Part shown: positions 38,672 to 47,533 of the stretch, one piece after another
How the letters are laid out: the number at the start of each line of letters is the position of its first letter
Position numbering within the stretch: the stretch's first letter is position 1
DNA from: Pseudidiomarina salinarum
GTDB lineage: Bacteria > Pseudomonadota > Gammaproteobacteria > Enterobacterales > Alteromonadaceae
Assembly (NCBI RefSeq): GCF_000753715.1
Contig: NZ_JPER01000004.1
Span: forward strand, 62,001 to 126,000
Length of the DNA: 64,000 bases
Reading direction: 5' to 3'
Program-made: the position numbers and the translations under genes
The notes under the pieces: generated by a model
The model's input: only the letters and a program-made list of their open reading frames with translations
Databases searched by the model: none
Told to the model about the DNA's origin: nothing

Positions 38672-38772
38672 CTTTCAGTCGCTCCTATACATAATTTTAC
38701 GCGGCTACCCGCGTTCTCAAACTATTTCTGATTTAAAAGTAGCAGCTGAACGACCACCTTGTTCCCTTCGGA

Positions 38773-38787
38773 GCAAAAAATTTTTGC
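38773..38787. repeat. Inverted repeat GCAAAAAATTTTTGC between copA and the small membrane gene
   Basis: A seven-base inverted repeat around a central A lies in the 214-base gap between the divergent copA and 38886 genes. A second short inverted repeat, CTGACTGTCAG, lies at 38841-38851. Either may be an operator for a copper-responsive regulator encoded elsewhere. No classical cop box was recognised. Confidence 0.45.
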
Positions 38788-38885
38788 TTGCGCCTGACAA
38801 CTTAAGCACTAAATGGAAAATCCACAGAATCGGAACTAGACTGACTGTCAGTAAGATATTTAAAAACTGGAAAAGGAGGCAAATT

Positions 38886-39089
38886 ATGGGCGGTCATGAG
38901 ATGTTTGGCGGAATGGGATTCTTAGGTATGTTACTTTTTGGAATCATCCTTGTTGTGCCTTTCTGGCGAATTTGCCAGCGGATTGGCTATCCCGGACCGC
39001 TGGGCCTGCTGGCGTTAGTACCGATCGCGAATATCATTTTGCTTTATTTCATCGCGTTCTCGCGGTGGAGAACACCTACAAAGCAATAG
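38886..39089 (+). CDS. Small Met/Gly-rich membrane protein divergent from copA
   Basis: The 67-residue protein starts MGGHEMFGGMGFLGMLLFG, has two membrane helices (about 10-28 and 40-60) and a basic tail (FSRWRTPTKQ). AAAAGGAGG stands seven bases before ATG 38886, far better than for the upstream TTG at 38784. Met and His near the N-terminus, and the shared control region with copA, suggest a place in copper handling; this is inference. No family is recognised with confidence. Confidence 0.78.
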   Translation: MGGHEMFGGMGFLGMLLFGIILVVPFWRICQRIGYPGPLGLLALVPIANIILLYFIAFSRWRTPTKQ

Positions 39090-39122
39090 AATCAGCTTTC
39101 GCCCGGCCACAGGATTTTGATG

Positions 39123-40454
39123 TCATTCCACCGCCGGCAGGCGCATAGCGCGTGCGGCCGCGGTCAGGCCGAGCGCTATAAGTACAAGCATAACCGCCTC
39201 GACACCAAAATAGGTGTCGAGCACCCCCAACAGGATCCCCAGTAGCAGCACCAGGCCAATGACGGTATTTGAAACCGCTGTAAACTGGGCCCGGGTTTCC
39301 TGGGTGGCCATATCCACCAGGTAGGTTTTGCGGCCAACACGGGCGCCATGATGCGCCACAGCCGCAGTAAAGATCAGCAATGCGGCCACGGGCTGCAGTA
39401 ACAACCAGTTATCGGCGTAGACGAACAGTGCCAGCGCAATAGCCATCACCAACACCGCCATCAAGGCCGCCGCGGCCATCACGTGATGGCTGGCGCGATC
39501 CGACCATTTGCCCCAGAAGCGCCCGGCCATTAAGCCGGCCAGGCCGCTGGCTAGCATCATGCCACCCAGATTCGTGAGCGAGCTCTCGCCGCTACGCTGA
39601 ATCATCACCACCACATAGGGAATAGCAAAAGCGGAGGACACCAGCAGTGATCGGGTCAGTACAAACTGTCCGAATTGCTTGTCGGTCCATAACAGACGCA
39701 CGGATTTGAGCGCCTCGACTATAGCGTTACCACCCCCTTCAGTAGCGCCCGCTACTTCGGGTACCTGAGCGTAGATCAGCGCGGCACTGGTCCAGAGCAT
39801 GATGGCAAACGCCAGTAAGGCAACAAAGAGAGTGGCGTTGCCGTTATTGAGCTGTTCACCCAGCAGGGTTGGCGAAAAAATAATAACCAGCGCCGTGAGT
39901 ACCGACAGCAGCCCGGCAGCGGCTGCCGCTATGCCAGACAGGCGGCCACGGCGGCTCTTTGAAACGGTTTTGCCTTCCACATCTTTAACGGTCACCGAAC
40001 AGACACCACGGGCCAGGCTAAATACCGCGAGCAAGCTCACTACCGCCCAGCCCAGCGCGGCCCCCCGCAACGACAGCACAGCGATGAGCATGCCAGCTAA
40101 CGCCAGTGCCTGACCGATACTACCGGCCACCCAGAACCATTTGCGGACGGGGCGCTCACGCAACCGCTGGGCGATAAACAACTGGGGTAACAAAGCCAGG
40201 GATTCACGCAGCGGCACCAGCGCGCTGATAAAAACCGCCGGGGCGCCCAGCGTCGACAACATCCAGGGCAAAACCAGCCGGGCACTGACCAGGGAATCGC
40301 CAAGTTTCGTCAGGGTAAGCGCAAAAATATGGGCCATAAAGGCCTGGGGCTGGTCATTACAGGCTGCTTCGGGGATGTCCTTACATACCCGGGCATCTTC
40401 ATCCTCGGCCAGATAGCCATACATACGGTCCGTAAGTGCTTTGTCATTCGCCAT
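39123..40454 (-). CDS. Major facilitator superfamily permease behind the thiamine genes
   Basis: The 443-residue protein has about twelve membrane helices in two bundles, with MFS-like loops (QRLRERPVRKW; GRFWGKWSDRASHH, the usual basic loop after helix 8). The N-terminus is long and acidic with two Cys. The substrate is unknown. It starts 15 bases after the stop of the kinase gene in the riboswitch-controlled thiamine unit and is probably co-transcribed, so a thiamine, precursor or export role is possible. It could also be a general efflux pump that reads through by chance. Confidence 0.85.
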   Translation of the reverse strand: MANDKALTDRMYGYLAEDEDARVCKDIPEAACNDQPQAFMAHIFALTLTKLGDSLVSARLVLPWMLSTLGAPAVFISALVPLRESLALLPQLFIAQRLRERPVRKWFWVAGSIGQALALAGMLIAVLSLRGAALGWAVVSLLAVFSLARGVCSVTVKDVEGKTVSKSRRGRLSGIAAAAAGLLSVLTALVIIFSPTLLGEQLNNGNATLFVALLAFAIMLWTSAALIYAQVPEVAGATEGGGNAIVEALKSVRLLWTDKQFGQFVLTRSLLVSSAFAIPYVVVMIQRSGESSLTNLGGMMLASGLAGLMAGRFWGKWSDRASHHVMAAAALMAVLVMAIALALFVYADNWLLLQPVAALLIFTAAVAHHGARVGRKTYLVDMATQETRAQFTAVSNTVIGLVLLLGILLGVLDTYFGVEAVMLVLIALGLTAAARAMRLPAVE

Positions 40455-40469
40455 CGTCTGTTTATCCGG

Positions 40470-41252
40470 TTATATGTGTTTCTGCTGCAAGTTGTGATGC
40501 AGTTCGTACCATAACTGACTGACCAGATTTACCAGTGCCAGCCAGTCTTCCAGCAACTTGCTGTTGATCTGAAAGCCGGCGATGCCTTCGTAGGCGTTAA
40601 CGAAGGCACGCTGCTGCGCATCATCAAACTGGTTAACCTGAATCGTACTGGCGAGATCAAAATAGCGCTCGCCTAACCCTGAATACTCCCAGTCGATGAC
40701 TAAGGGATCACCGTTGAGAAACACATGATGAAAGGCTAGATCGTTATGACAGAACACAGGGTGGGCGCCGAAGCTATCGATCAGTTTTTGATGGCGCTGT
40801 AATCGTTTGGCGAACTGCCGACCACGGTCTGCTTCAAATTCCCGCAGTTGATCGCAATAACGCTGCAACCGACTACGCAGAGACCAGGGCGGCACCTCAA
40901 TCTGCACCCGGTGAATACGGGCACTGACATCGGCCAGCAACTGGATTTTATCCGTTACGGTCTCAAGGCTCTGAGCTAAGTCGGGGCCATCAAGAAAAGG
41001 CTGTAGCAGCAATCCCTGGATAGGATCAAAATGCAGAACCGGCGGGGCCAGGTGCTCGGCCGCCAACTGTTGCTGAACAGCCACTTCCTGCTCCCGGTTC
41101 AGGCCGTAAGGATGGTCAAAGCGAAAGTGTTTAAGTACATAACTGCCACTGGTAGTGACTATCTTGTAGACGTCGTTGGCAACGCCCCGCAGCAAGGGCT
41201 CGGTGCTGATCACACCATGAACAGGTAAATCGCTTAACCACTGCTGTTGCAT
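40470..41252 (-). CDS. APH-fold phosphotransferase, probable thiamine kinase
   Basis: The 260-residue protein has the aminoglycoside/choline kinase fold: a Lys in YVLKHFRFDHPYG, the catalytic loop PVFCHNDLAFHHVFLNG (H-x-D ... N) and the metal-binding IDWEYSGLGERYFDLAS. Its position after a PnuC-type permease and a TPP-riboswitch TonB receptor makes thiamine the likely substrate: phosphorylation would trap the imported vitamin. Choline or another alcohol cannot be excluded from sequence. ATG 41252 overlaps the permease gene by 19 bases; GTG 41288 is a weaker alternative start. Confidence 0.85.
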   Translation of the reverse strand: MQQQWLSDLPVHGVISTEPLLRGVANDVYKIVTTSGSYVLKHFRFDHPYGLNREQEVAVQQQLAAEHLAPPVLHFDPIQGLLLQPFLDGPDLAQSLETVTDKIQLLADVSARIHRVQIEVPPWSLRSRLQRYCDQLREFEADRGRQFAKRLQRHQKLIDSFGAHPVFCHNDLAFHHVFLNGDPLVIDWEYSGLGERYFDLASTIQVNQFDDAQQRAFVNAYEGIAGFQINSKLLEDWLALVNLVSQLWYELHHNLQQKHI

Positions 41253-41845
41253 GTCTCTGTCGTTTCCCTTTGTCGCTGCCACTGCCACATCGCATAGAAC
41301 ACCAGTATCAGGTACACGGCAAATAATCCGCCGGTGGCGACGAAGCCTTTACTGGCATAGAGGTAAACATAAATACTATCTATTACCAACCAGTATAGCC
41401 AGTTAGAAAACAACTTGCGGGTTAAAAGCCAGGTAGCAAATAAGCTGAATACCGTAGTAAAGCTATCCAGCCAGACGGCGTCTGCGTCAGTATAAAGTTC
41501 AAGTAACATGGCGATCAAGGCTGCGACACCGGACAATAGCAGGATCCAGCCCGCGTGCCAGCGCCAGCTGTATTCAGGGCGTTCAGCAGCTGGCTCAGCG
41601 CCGGCGCCATATTGCCACTGCCACCAGCCGTAAACGGCCAGTGCTATGTAGGCCAGTTGCAGTAAAAACTCCATGTACAACTGTACCGAAAACATCAGCG
41701 TGGCGTAGATACTGCAACTGATAATGGCAGCGGCCCAACACCACTGTGACTGGTGCGCTGCCAGAACCAGATAAAGAATGGCCAGGGCGACGGCAGCAGC
41801 TTCCAGCGGTGAGGTCAGACTCAGCTGTGTAATGATCCAATCCAT
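41234..41845 (-). CDS. pnuT: PnuC-family vitamin permease, probable thiamine transporter PnuT
   Basis: The 203-residue protein has seven predicted membrane helices with many Trp and Tyr, as in PnuC facilitators (YMEFLLQLAYIALAVYGWWQW; LYWLVIDSIYVYLYASKG). Members carry nicotinamide riboside (PnuC) or thiamine (PnuT), and the cargo is usually trapped by a kinase. Control by the TPP riboswitch at 44078-44166 and the flanking kinase indicate thiamine. GGAGAG precedes the ATG. It acts in the inner membrane, receiving substrate that enters through the TonB receptor. Confidence 0.9.
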   Translation of the reverse strand: MDWIITQLSLTSPLEAAAVALAILYLVLAAHQSQWCWAAAIISCSIYATLMFSVQLYMEFLLQLAYIALAVYGWWQWQYGAGAEPAAERPEYSWRWHAGWILLLSGVAALIAMLLELYTDADAVWLDSFTTVFSLFATWLLTRKLFSNWLYWLVIDSIYVYLYASKGFVATGGLFAVYLILVFYAMWQWQRQRETTETCNSSG

Positions 41846-41884
41846 GCTCTACTCTCCGTTAGCAGCTTCTGCCGGCCCGTCGCG

Positions 41885-44005
41885 TTAAAACTTATAGGTG
41901 GCGGTAATGCCAAACCGGCGTGGCTCGCCAAATTGTTCGAACAACTCCGGCTCATATCCAATCCGCGGATCGTTGCCGAAATAGAAGCCGCGAATACCGT
42001 ATTCTTCGTCGGTCAGGTTGCGTGCCCATAGGCTTAGCTGCCAGTTATTCAGCTGCCAGGCCAGATTGGTGTGCAGTAATACCATGCTGTCCGACTGCTG
42101 ATTGTGCGAGTTCGAGTAATAGAAGCTGTCTTTGGCATCAGCCTGCACCGTCAGCTGCAGCGCGTCTGTCAGCTGATAGTCAATACCAGCGTTGACCTGA
42201 TAGTTTGGCGCATGGGCCTGATCACGGCCACTAATATCTTCGCCATCTTCAGTAACAAAGCCTTCAATTTCGGTATCCAGCCAGCCCAGATTCACAAAAC
42301 TACGCAGTGGCCCAGTGACCTGATAGCTCACTTCGATTTCTGCGCCCATGGCTTCGCCGCTGGCAGCATTCTCAATATAGCCAACGAAGCTTTGATCGCG
42401 GTTAATCCAGCTCTTCAGCTGCACATCGTCGCGACTGTGATAAAACACGGCGCTGCGCAGCGCCAGCCGGTCATCGGCGCTGTTGTACTTATACCCCAGT
42501 TCCAGGCTGGTCAGCAGTTCCGGCGCAAAGGTTGCGCGGGCCAGCAAGAAGTCTTCAATTTCGCTCAGTTGCTGATCCTGTGCTTTGCCAAGCGCCGCGC
42601 CATTGACGCCACCCGGCTTATAACCGCGAGCCAAAGTGGTGTACCACAGCGAATCGTTATCGGGCATATAGCTCAGGCTGATACGACCGCCCCACATGGT
42701 GTCTTCCGGACGTGCGGTCACACCATTACTGTCTTGATAAGGATTCTCGTAGCGCTCAGCACGTAACCCGGTCAGCAGTTGCCACGAACTGCTTAACTGG
42801 TGGGTTAACTCACCATAGATAGCGCTATGGCGGCTCTCGTAGTTACTGAAAAAAGTGGCCTGGGTATACAGATCCCAGTTAAAGAAATCGCGACGCAGTT
42901 CTTCATCACGCTGATAACGATATATGCCGACCACCCAGTCAGTCGCCACGCCGCCCATATCCACCGGTGCGGTGCTTAACCAACGCGCTTCAAGGGTATG
43001 GTCACGGCGGTCGCGGATATAACTATCGAACGATGAATACTCCCAGCCCGGGGCGATTCCCACGTAGCTCCAGTCTTCATCGTAGCTGTAGGTGCTATCG
43101 GCGCTTAAGGTACTGTAGCTGAGTTGCAGTTCGCTATGCTGCCAGCCCATATAAGTCAGGGCAAAACGCGCCGCCTGGCTGCTCAGATCATCTTCGCCCG
43201 GTTCATCAGACAAGGTATCGCGGTTATTATCCAGCGAGAATGCATCATAGCCGTTATTCTGGTCTAAGCCATGTAAGGTGGTGCGCAGATGCCAGTTGGT
43301 GCCAAGCTCGCTGTACAGGTTAAAACGGGCGGTCAGTTCGTCGCGGTTCTGGGTGTCATCACGATTCAGATAAATATTGTTGATAAAGCCATCATCACTG
43401 TGATGATAAATGCTGGCGCGCGCTTCACCGAGTTGCCCCAGTGAGCCGCCTACTGCCAGCCCACCTTTGAGCTCATCGTAATTCCCTACGCCCAGTTGCG
43501 CCATTCCGCTGAACTCAGGCCCGGGGCGGGTGCTTTCCAGCACCATCATGCCAGCGAGGCCATCAGCGCCAAAACGTCCGCTTTGCGGACCGCGGTACAC
43601 TTCTAGCTGGCTGATATCAAACAGCTGCGCCGCCTGGCCCAGACCGCTGTAATTAATGCCGTCAATTAACAGACCAACCGACGGGTTGATCGGGTCAACA
43701 AACTGGCTGCGTTCGCCGATACCACGGATCTGAATAAAGCGCGCCCGTGACGTGCCGCCTGAGAAGTTAACATTGGGGATAGCATTCAGAACGTCCTCCA
43801 TGTGTACCGCCGCGCGTTCCGTCATCGCGTCGCGGGTTAAAACGCTGACACTGGTGGCGGCTTCGTTAATCGGAACACTACGGTATTCACCGCGGATAGT
43901 AATACGTTCTGCCGGCTCTTCAGGCAGCGTTTCAGCAGCCAGGGCGGCAGGGGCAATACATAAAGCTATGGCCGAACTTAAGGCAGTCTTGCGGGTAAAA
44001 AACAT
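41885..44005 (-). CDS. TonB-dependent outer-membrane receptor, probable thiamine receptor
   Basis: The 706-residue protein has a signal peptide (MFFTRKTALSSAIALCIAPAALA), a TonB-box-like RITIRGEYR segment, a plug domain (about 40-160; VEVYRGPQSGRFGADGLAG region) and a 22-strand-type barrel ending in the aromatic residue of TATYKF. It imports a ligand using TonB energy. The TPP riboswitch directly in front, and the permease and kinase behind, point to thiamine or its phosphates as cargo. GAGGAA precedes the ATG. Confidence 0.92.
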   Translation of the reverse strand: MFFTRKTALSSAIALCIAPAALAAETLPEEPAERITIRGEYRSVPINEAATSVSVLTRDAMTERAAVHMEDVLNAIPNVNFSGGTSRARFIQIRGIGERSQFVDPINPSVGLLIDGINYSGLGQAAQLFDISQLEVYRGPQSGRFGADGLAGMMVLESTRPGPEFSGMAQLGVGNYDELKGGLAVGGSLGQLGEARASIYHHSDDGFINNIYLNRDDTQNRDELTARFNLYSELGTNWHLRTTLHGLDQNNGYDAFSLDNNRDTLSDEPGEDDLSSQAARFALTYMGWQHSELQLSYSTLSADSTYSYDEDWSYVGIAPGWEYSSFDSYIRDRRDHTLEARWLSTAPVDMGGVATDWVVGIYRYQRDEELRRDFFNWDLYTQATFFSNYESRHSAIYGELTHQLSSSWQLLTGLRAERYENPYQDSNGVTARPEDTMWGGRISLSYMPDNDSLWYTTLARGYKPGGVNGAALGKAQDQQLSEIEDFLLARATFAPELLTSLELGYKYNSADDRLALRSAVFYHSRDDVQLKSWINRDQSFVGYIENAASGEAMGAEIEVSYQVTGPLRSFVNLGWLDTEIEGFVTEDGEDISGRDQAHAPNYQVNAGIDYQLTDALQLTVQADAKDSFYYSNSHNQQSDSMVLLHTNLAWQLNNWQLSLWARNLTDEEYGIRGFYFGNDPRIGYEPELFEQFGEPRRFGITATYKF

Positions 44006-44077
44006 GGATCATTTCCTCTACGTCTACAGTCAGAAATAATCCGGTCGGGCAGGTCTTTGCAATGGAGTATGATAGCT

Positions 44078-44166
44078 ACCATCCCTACGCCAGTATTAAC
44101 CGGATCAGGTGCAAAGGGTTTGCTTAACAGCATCTCAGCTAGTCGCTTGCGCGAGCAGCACCCCTT
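44078..44166 (-). ncRNA. TPP riboswitch (THI element)
   Basis: Reading the minus strand from 44166: AAGGGGTGCTG opens helix P1/P2, AGCTGAGATGCTG is the conserved CUGAGA pyrimidine-binding core, AAACCC closes P3, and CACCTGATCCGGTTAATACTGGCGTAGGGA carries the pyrophosphate-binding helix P4/P5 (landmarks ACCTGATC and GCGTAGGGA). All conserved positions of the class are present. It sits in the leader of the TonB receptor gene, 72 bases before the ATG; TPP binding would lower expression of the uptake operon, probably by hiding the ribosome site, as no terminator is visible. Confidence 0.95.
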
Positions 44167-44180
44167 GGTAAAGCGCGGCG

Positions 44181-44208
44181 AGTATAACAGCTCGTCCGCT
44201 TATATTAA
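44181..44208 (-). promoter_or_regulatory. Promoter of the thiamine-uptake operon
   Basis: On the minus strand TTAATA (44208-44203) and TATACT (44186-44181) are 16 bases apart. The start point would fall a few bases before the riboswitch. The element fits in the short gap after the fre stop codon, so the operon is separate from fre. Confidence 0.55.
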
Positions 44209-44212
44209 ATAC

Positions 44213-44911
44213 CTAGATAAACGCCAGGGCGTCCCCATAGAGCTGATTCAGTGGCAACCCACGGGACTGAAAATCATCACGGATGCGGCGTACCATTTCA
44301 AAGCGCCCTGCCACATACACGTCGGCATCGCTTAATTCGCCCTGCTCCGCGAGCACCGCATGGTGGACCAGACCAACCGCTCCGTGCCAGCCCGCCTGCG
44401 CCTCTTCAATCACCGGCCGATAGGAGAATGCCGGATTGCGCTCGCTCAGTTCCAGCAGCTTACGGTCAAAATAGAGATCATCAGCTTTACGACCGCCCCA
44501 GTACAGGGTTACCGGCCGCTTCGGATCTTTACGCAAGTGATCCTGGAGAATCGACCAGGTATAGGAAAATCCGGTGCCACCAGCGATCAGTATAAGTGGG
44601 CGCTCACTATCCTCACGGTACCAGGCATCTCCTAACGGGACCTCAATGGTTACGGCTTTGTCTTCGCGCATTTTCTGCAACACTTCAAGCGCATAGGGGT
44701 TATCATCTGCCGCCCCTATATGCAGTTCCAGCGTATCTGTTTTTGACGGACAGGAGGCAATTGAAAATGGCCGCTTATCCCGTTCATCCATCACCACCTG
44801 CAGGTACTGACCACCGGCGAAACTAATGGCTTCAGGCAGCTCCAGCAGCACACAAAAAACGGCTGGGGTGAGGGATTCAATTGAGGAAACCTGGCAGTGC
44901 AGTTGTTTCAT
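44213..44911 (-). CDS. fre: NAD(P)H-flavin reductase
   Basis: The 232-residue enzyme reduces free flavins with NAD(P)H in the cytoplasm. It has the ferredoxin-reductase fold: the flavin-binding KRPFSIASCPS (R-x-Y/F-S), the nucleotide-binding LILIAGGTGFSYTWSIL, and the closing AGRFEMVRRIRDDF segment with YGDALAFI end. Length like E. coli Fre (233). ATG 44911 (MKQLHCQVSS) is the family start; the open frame to 44971 overlaps ubiD and is not used. It follows ubiD by 22 bases, an arrangement common in related bacteria, so reduced flavin may serve UbiX/UbiD prenyl-flavin supply. Confidence 0.94.
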   Translation of the reverse strand: MKQLHCQVSSIESLTPAVFCVLLELPEAISFAGGQYLQVVMDERDKRPFSIASCPSKTDTLELHIGAADDNPYALEVLQKMREDKAVTIEVPLGDAWYREDSERPLILIAGGTGFSYTWSILQDHLRKDPKRPVTLYWGGRKADDLYFDRKLLELSERNPAFSYRPVIEEAQAGWHGAVGLVHHAVLAEQGELSDADVYVAGRFEMVRRIRDDFQSRGLPLNQLYGDALAFI

Positions 44912-44933
44912 AAATACAGCGTATCCTGTCAGC

Positions 44934-46427
44934 TTATTTAGTTGTCGAGGTGGAAAAAATATCGAGTTCATCCCAGATATCGTCGATGCGCGCCTTCACC
45001 TGCTCGTCCATGACAATAGGAACGCCCCATTCGCGGTCGGTCTCGCCCGGCCACTTATTGGTGGCATCCATGCCCATCTTGGAGCCCAGACCCGATACCG
45101 GCGAGGCGAAATCGAGATAATCGATCGGCGTATTCTCAACCAGCACGGTATCGCGTGCCGGATCCATGCGGGTGGTCATGGCCCAGATCACATCCTGCCA
45201 GTCGCGCGCATTGATATCATCATCGCAGACAATCACGAACTTGGTGTACATAAACTGCCGTAAAAATGACCATACCCCCATCATCACGCGCTTCGCGTGG
45301 CCTGGATACTGCTTCTTCATGGTGACCACCGCCACGCGGTAGGAACAGCCTTCCGGCGGCAGGTAAAAATCAACGATTTCGGGAAACTGTTTCTGCAGCA
45401 ATGGCACAAACACTTCATTGAGCGCGACCCCGAGTACAGCGGGTTCATCCGGCGGCCGGCCGGTATAGGTACTGTGGTAAATCGGCGCTTTGCGATGGCT
45501 GATATGGGTTACGGTAAACACCGGAAATTCATCGACCTCATTATAGTAGCCGGTATGATCGCCATAGGGGCCTTCTGGGGCGGTTTCACCCGGCGCGATA
45601 TAGCCTTCCAGAATGATTTCGGCATGAGCGGGAACCTGCAGATCCGAACTCAGGCACTTGGTCACTTCGGTTTTACCATCACGCAGTAAACCCGCGAAGG
45701 CATATTCAGATAAGCTGTCCGGTACCGGCGTCACCGCGCCCAGAATAGTGGCGGGATCGGCGCCCAGCGCCACCGCCACCGGAAAATTCTCACCCGGATG
45801 CTGGCGTTGCCAGTCCTGAAAGTCCAGCGCCCCGCCGCGATGGGATAACCAGCGCATAATCAGCTTGTTCGGGCCCAGTAGTTGCTGACGATAAATACCA
45901 AGGTTCTGACGCTCTTTGTCAGGACCACGGGTTACCGTCAGACCCCAGGTGATCAGGGGTGCCACATCCCCTGGCCAGCAATGCTGAATCGGCAGACTAG
46001 TTAGATCCACATCATCACCTGTCATGACCACTTCCTGACAAGGGGCCTTTTTGAGGACCTTGGGCGACATGCTCAGCACTTTCTTATACATCGGCAATAA
46101 ATTCAGCGCGTCGCGAAAGCCTTTGGGTGGTTCAGGCTCTTTCAGAAAGGCCAGCAACTTGCCCACATCGCGCAGGGCTTCGACAGATTCCTGCCCCATG
46201 CCACGGGCGACCCGATCCGGCGTACCAAACAGGTTCGCCAGTACCGGCATACTATGGCCTTTCACATTCTCAAACAGCAGCGCCGGGCCGCCGGCCTTGA
46301 GCGTACGGTCGGCAATTTCTGTCATTTCCAGGTAAGGATCAATTTCCTGCCGGATACGCTTCAGTTCGCCGCGCAGCTCCAGCTGCGCGATAAAATCTCG
46401 CAAATCTTGATATTTCACACCAGGCAC
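44934..46427 (-). CDS. ubiD: 4-hydroxy-3-polyprenylbenzoate decarboxylase
   Basis: The 497-residue enzyme removes the carboxyl group in ubiquinone synthesis using prenylated FMN made by UbiX. The length equals E. coli UbiD. Landmarks: [17 protein letters not shown], the GNFP-like [11 protein letters not shown] region, [15 protein letters not shown] with the catalytic Glu/Arg cluster, and DATNKWPGE near the end. The start is GTG at 46427 or GTG at 46418 (giving MKYQDLRDF); neither has a strong ribosome site. It is divergent from the EEP gene. Confidence 0.95.
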   Translation of the reverse strand: MPGVKYQDLRDFIAQLELRGELKRIRQEIDPYLEMTEIADRTLKAGGPALLFENVKGHSMPVLANLFGTPDRVARGMGQESVEALRDVGKLLAFLKEPEPPKGFRDALNLLPMYKKVLSMSPKVLKKAPCQEVVMTGDDVDLTSLPIQHCWPGDVAPLITWGLTVTRGPDKERQNLGIYRQQLLGPNKLIMRWLSHRGGALDFQDWQRQHPGENFPVAVALGADPATILGAVTPVPDSLSEYAFAGLLRDGKTEVTKCLSSDLQVPAHAEIILEGYIAPGETAPEGPYGDHTGYYNEVDEFPVFTVTHISHRKAPIYHSTYTGRPPDEPAVLGVALNEVFVPLLQKQFPEIVDFYLPPEGCSYRVAVVTMKKQYPGHAKRVMMGVWSFLRQFMYTKFVIVCDDDINARDWQDVIWAMTTRMDPARDTVLVENTPIDYLDFASPVSGLGSKMGMDATNKWPGETDREWGVPIVMDEQVKARIDDIWDELDIFSTSTTK

Positions 46428-46530
46428 TCGTTGTTGGCTTGTGATATGCGCTCAGTATACGCAGTTTTATAAAAGTTTTCAGCGCCCCCGAAGTAGGCTA
46501 GCCTTAAGCATATACTTAAAAAACTGAGAC

Positions 46531-47532
46531 ATGAGGTCTATGTTAGCGAACTGGATTATTACCGGATTTACCCTGATTCTACTGATCACCACCCTGTTGC
46601 CACTCACGCGTAAGGCGGTTTGGTGGGCGCGTTTGTGGGATTTCCCCCGCCTGCAGCAGGCGTTCGTGGCATTATTATTGCTGATAGCCAGCGGTTACTG
46701 GCTTGAATCCACCAGTCCATATACCTGGGCACTGATTGCCGTGCAGCTGTTTTGCGGCGCCTGGCAGCTATGGTGGATTTTTCCCTATACGTTTTTGGGC
46801 AAACGCGAGGTTGCCCGTTATAAGCGGGGCCAGAGTGGTGAACATATCGATGAGCATCTGCGTATTCTGGTAGTCAACGTGTTCCAGTACAACCGCAATG
46901 CGGTCGGTCTGGTGCGCATGATTAACCAGCAGCGACCAGATGTTGTAGTAGTGGTTGAAGCCGATAAATGGTGGATGGAACAGCTGACTGACATCGAAGA
47001 TGACTACGGGCACATTCTGCGTCAGCCGCAGACCAACAGCTACGGCATGCTGGTTTACTCGATCTGGCCATTTAAGAATGAAGAAATCGAATTTCTGGTG
47101 CATGACACCATACCATCCATGCACTTTGATCTGGAAATGCCCGGCGGGCGGCTGGTGCGCATGCACTGCCTGCATCCCTCGCCCCCGAGTATTATCGACC
47201 CTAAAAAGACCAAACTGCGCGATGTCGAGCTATTAAAAGTTGCCGACAAGACCGCTCAGGAAAATGGTCCGGTGATCGTTACCGGCGATCTGAACGATGT
47301 GGCCTGGTCACATACCACAAGGCAGTTTCTGCGCGAGAGCGAACTGCTGGATCCCCGCCTGGGCCGGGGCATCTACAGCACTTACCACGCGCGCTTTCCG
47401 TTATTGCGCTGGCCACTGGATCATATCTTTCACAGTGAGCATTTTATGCTGGTGGAGATAAAGCGGTTAAAAGGATTTGGTTCCGATCACTTCCCGTTAC
47501 TGGTGGAGCTCGCGCTGCGCAGTGACGAGTGA
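46531..47532 (+). CDS. Membrane-anchored endonuclease/exonuclease/phosphatase family protein
   Basis: The 333-residue protein has three N-terminal membrane helices (about 6-24, 42-60 and 66-85) and an EEP domain (about 110-330) with ILVVNVFQYNRN, the catalytic pair in VIVTGDLNDVAWS, and the closing GSDHFPLLVELAL with Asp-His. Relatives cleave phosphodiesters in nucleic acids or phospholipids; the active site should face the periplasm. A second ATG at 46540 is possible. TATACT lies 26 bases before the start as a -10 candidate. Confidence 0.88.
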   Translation: MRSMLANWIITGFTLILLITTLLPLTRKAVWWARLWDFPRLQQAFVALLLLIASGYWLESTSPYTWALIAVQLFCGAWQLWWIFPYTFLGKREVARYKRGQSGEHIDEHLRILVVNVFQYNRNAVGLVRMINQQRPDVVVVVEADKWWMEQLTDIEDDYGHILRQPQTNSYGMLVYSIWPFKNEEIEFLVHDTIPSMHFDLEMPGGRLVRMHCLHPSPPSIIDPKKTKLRDVELLKVADKTAQENGPVIVTGDLNDVAWSHTTRQFLRESELLDPRLGRGIYSTYHARFPLLRWPLDHIFHSEHFMLVEIKRLKGFGSDHFPLLVELALRSDE

Positions 47533-47533
47533 T

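Noticed and set aside
34249-39122. Insertion sequence or integrase borders of the copper islet
   Set aside because: No transposase, integrase, tRNA or clear flanking direct repeat was seen, so transfer is suggested only by base composition and content.
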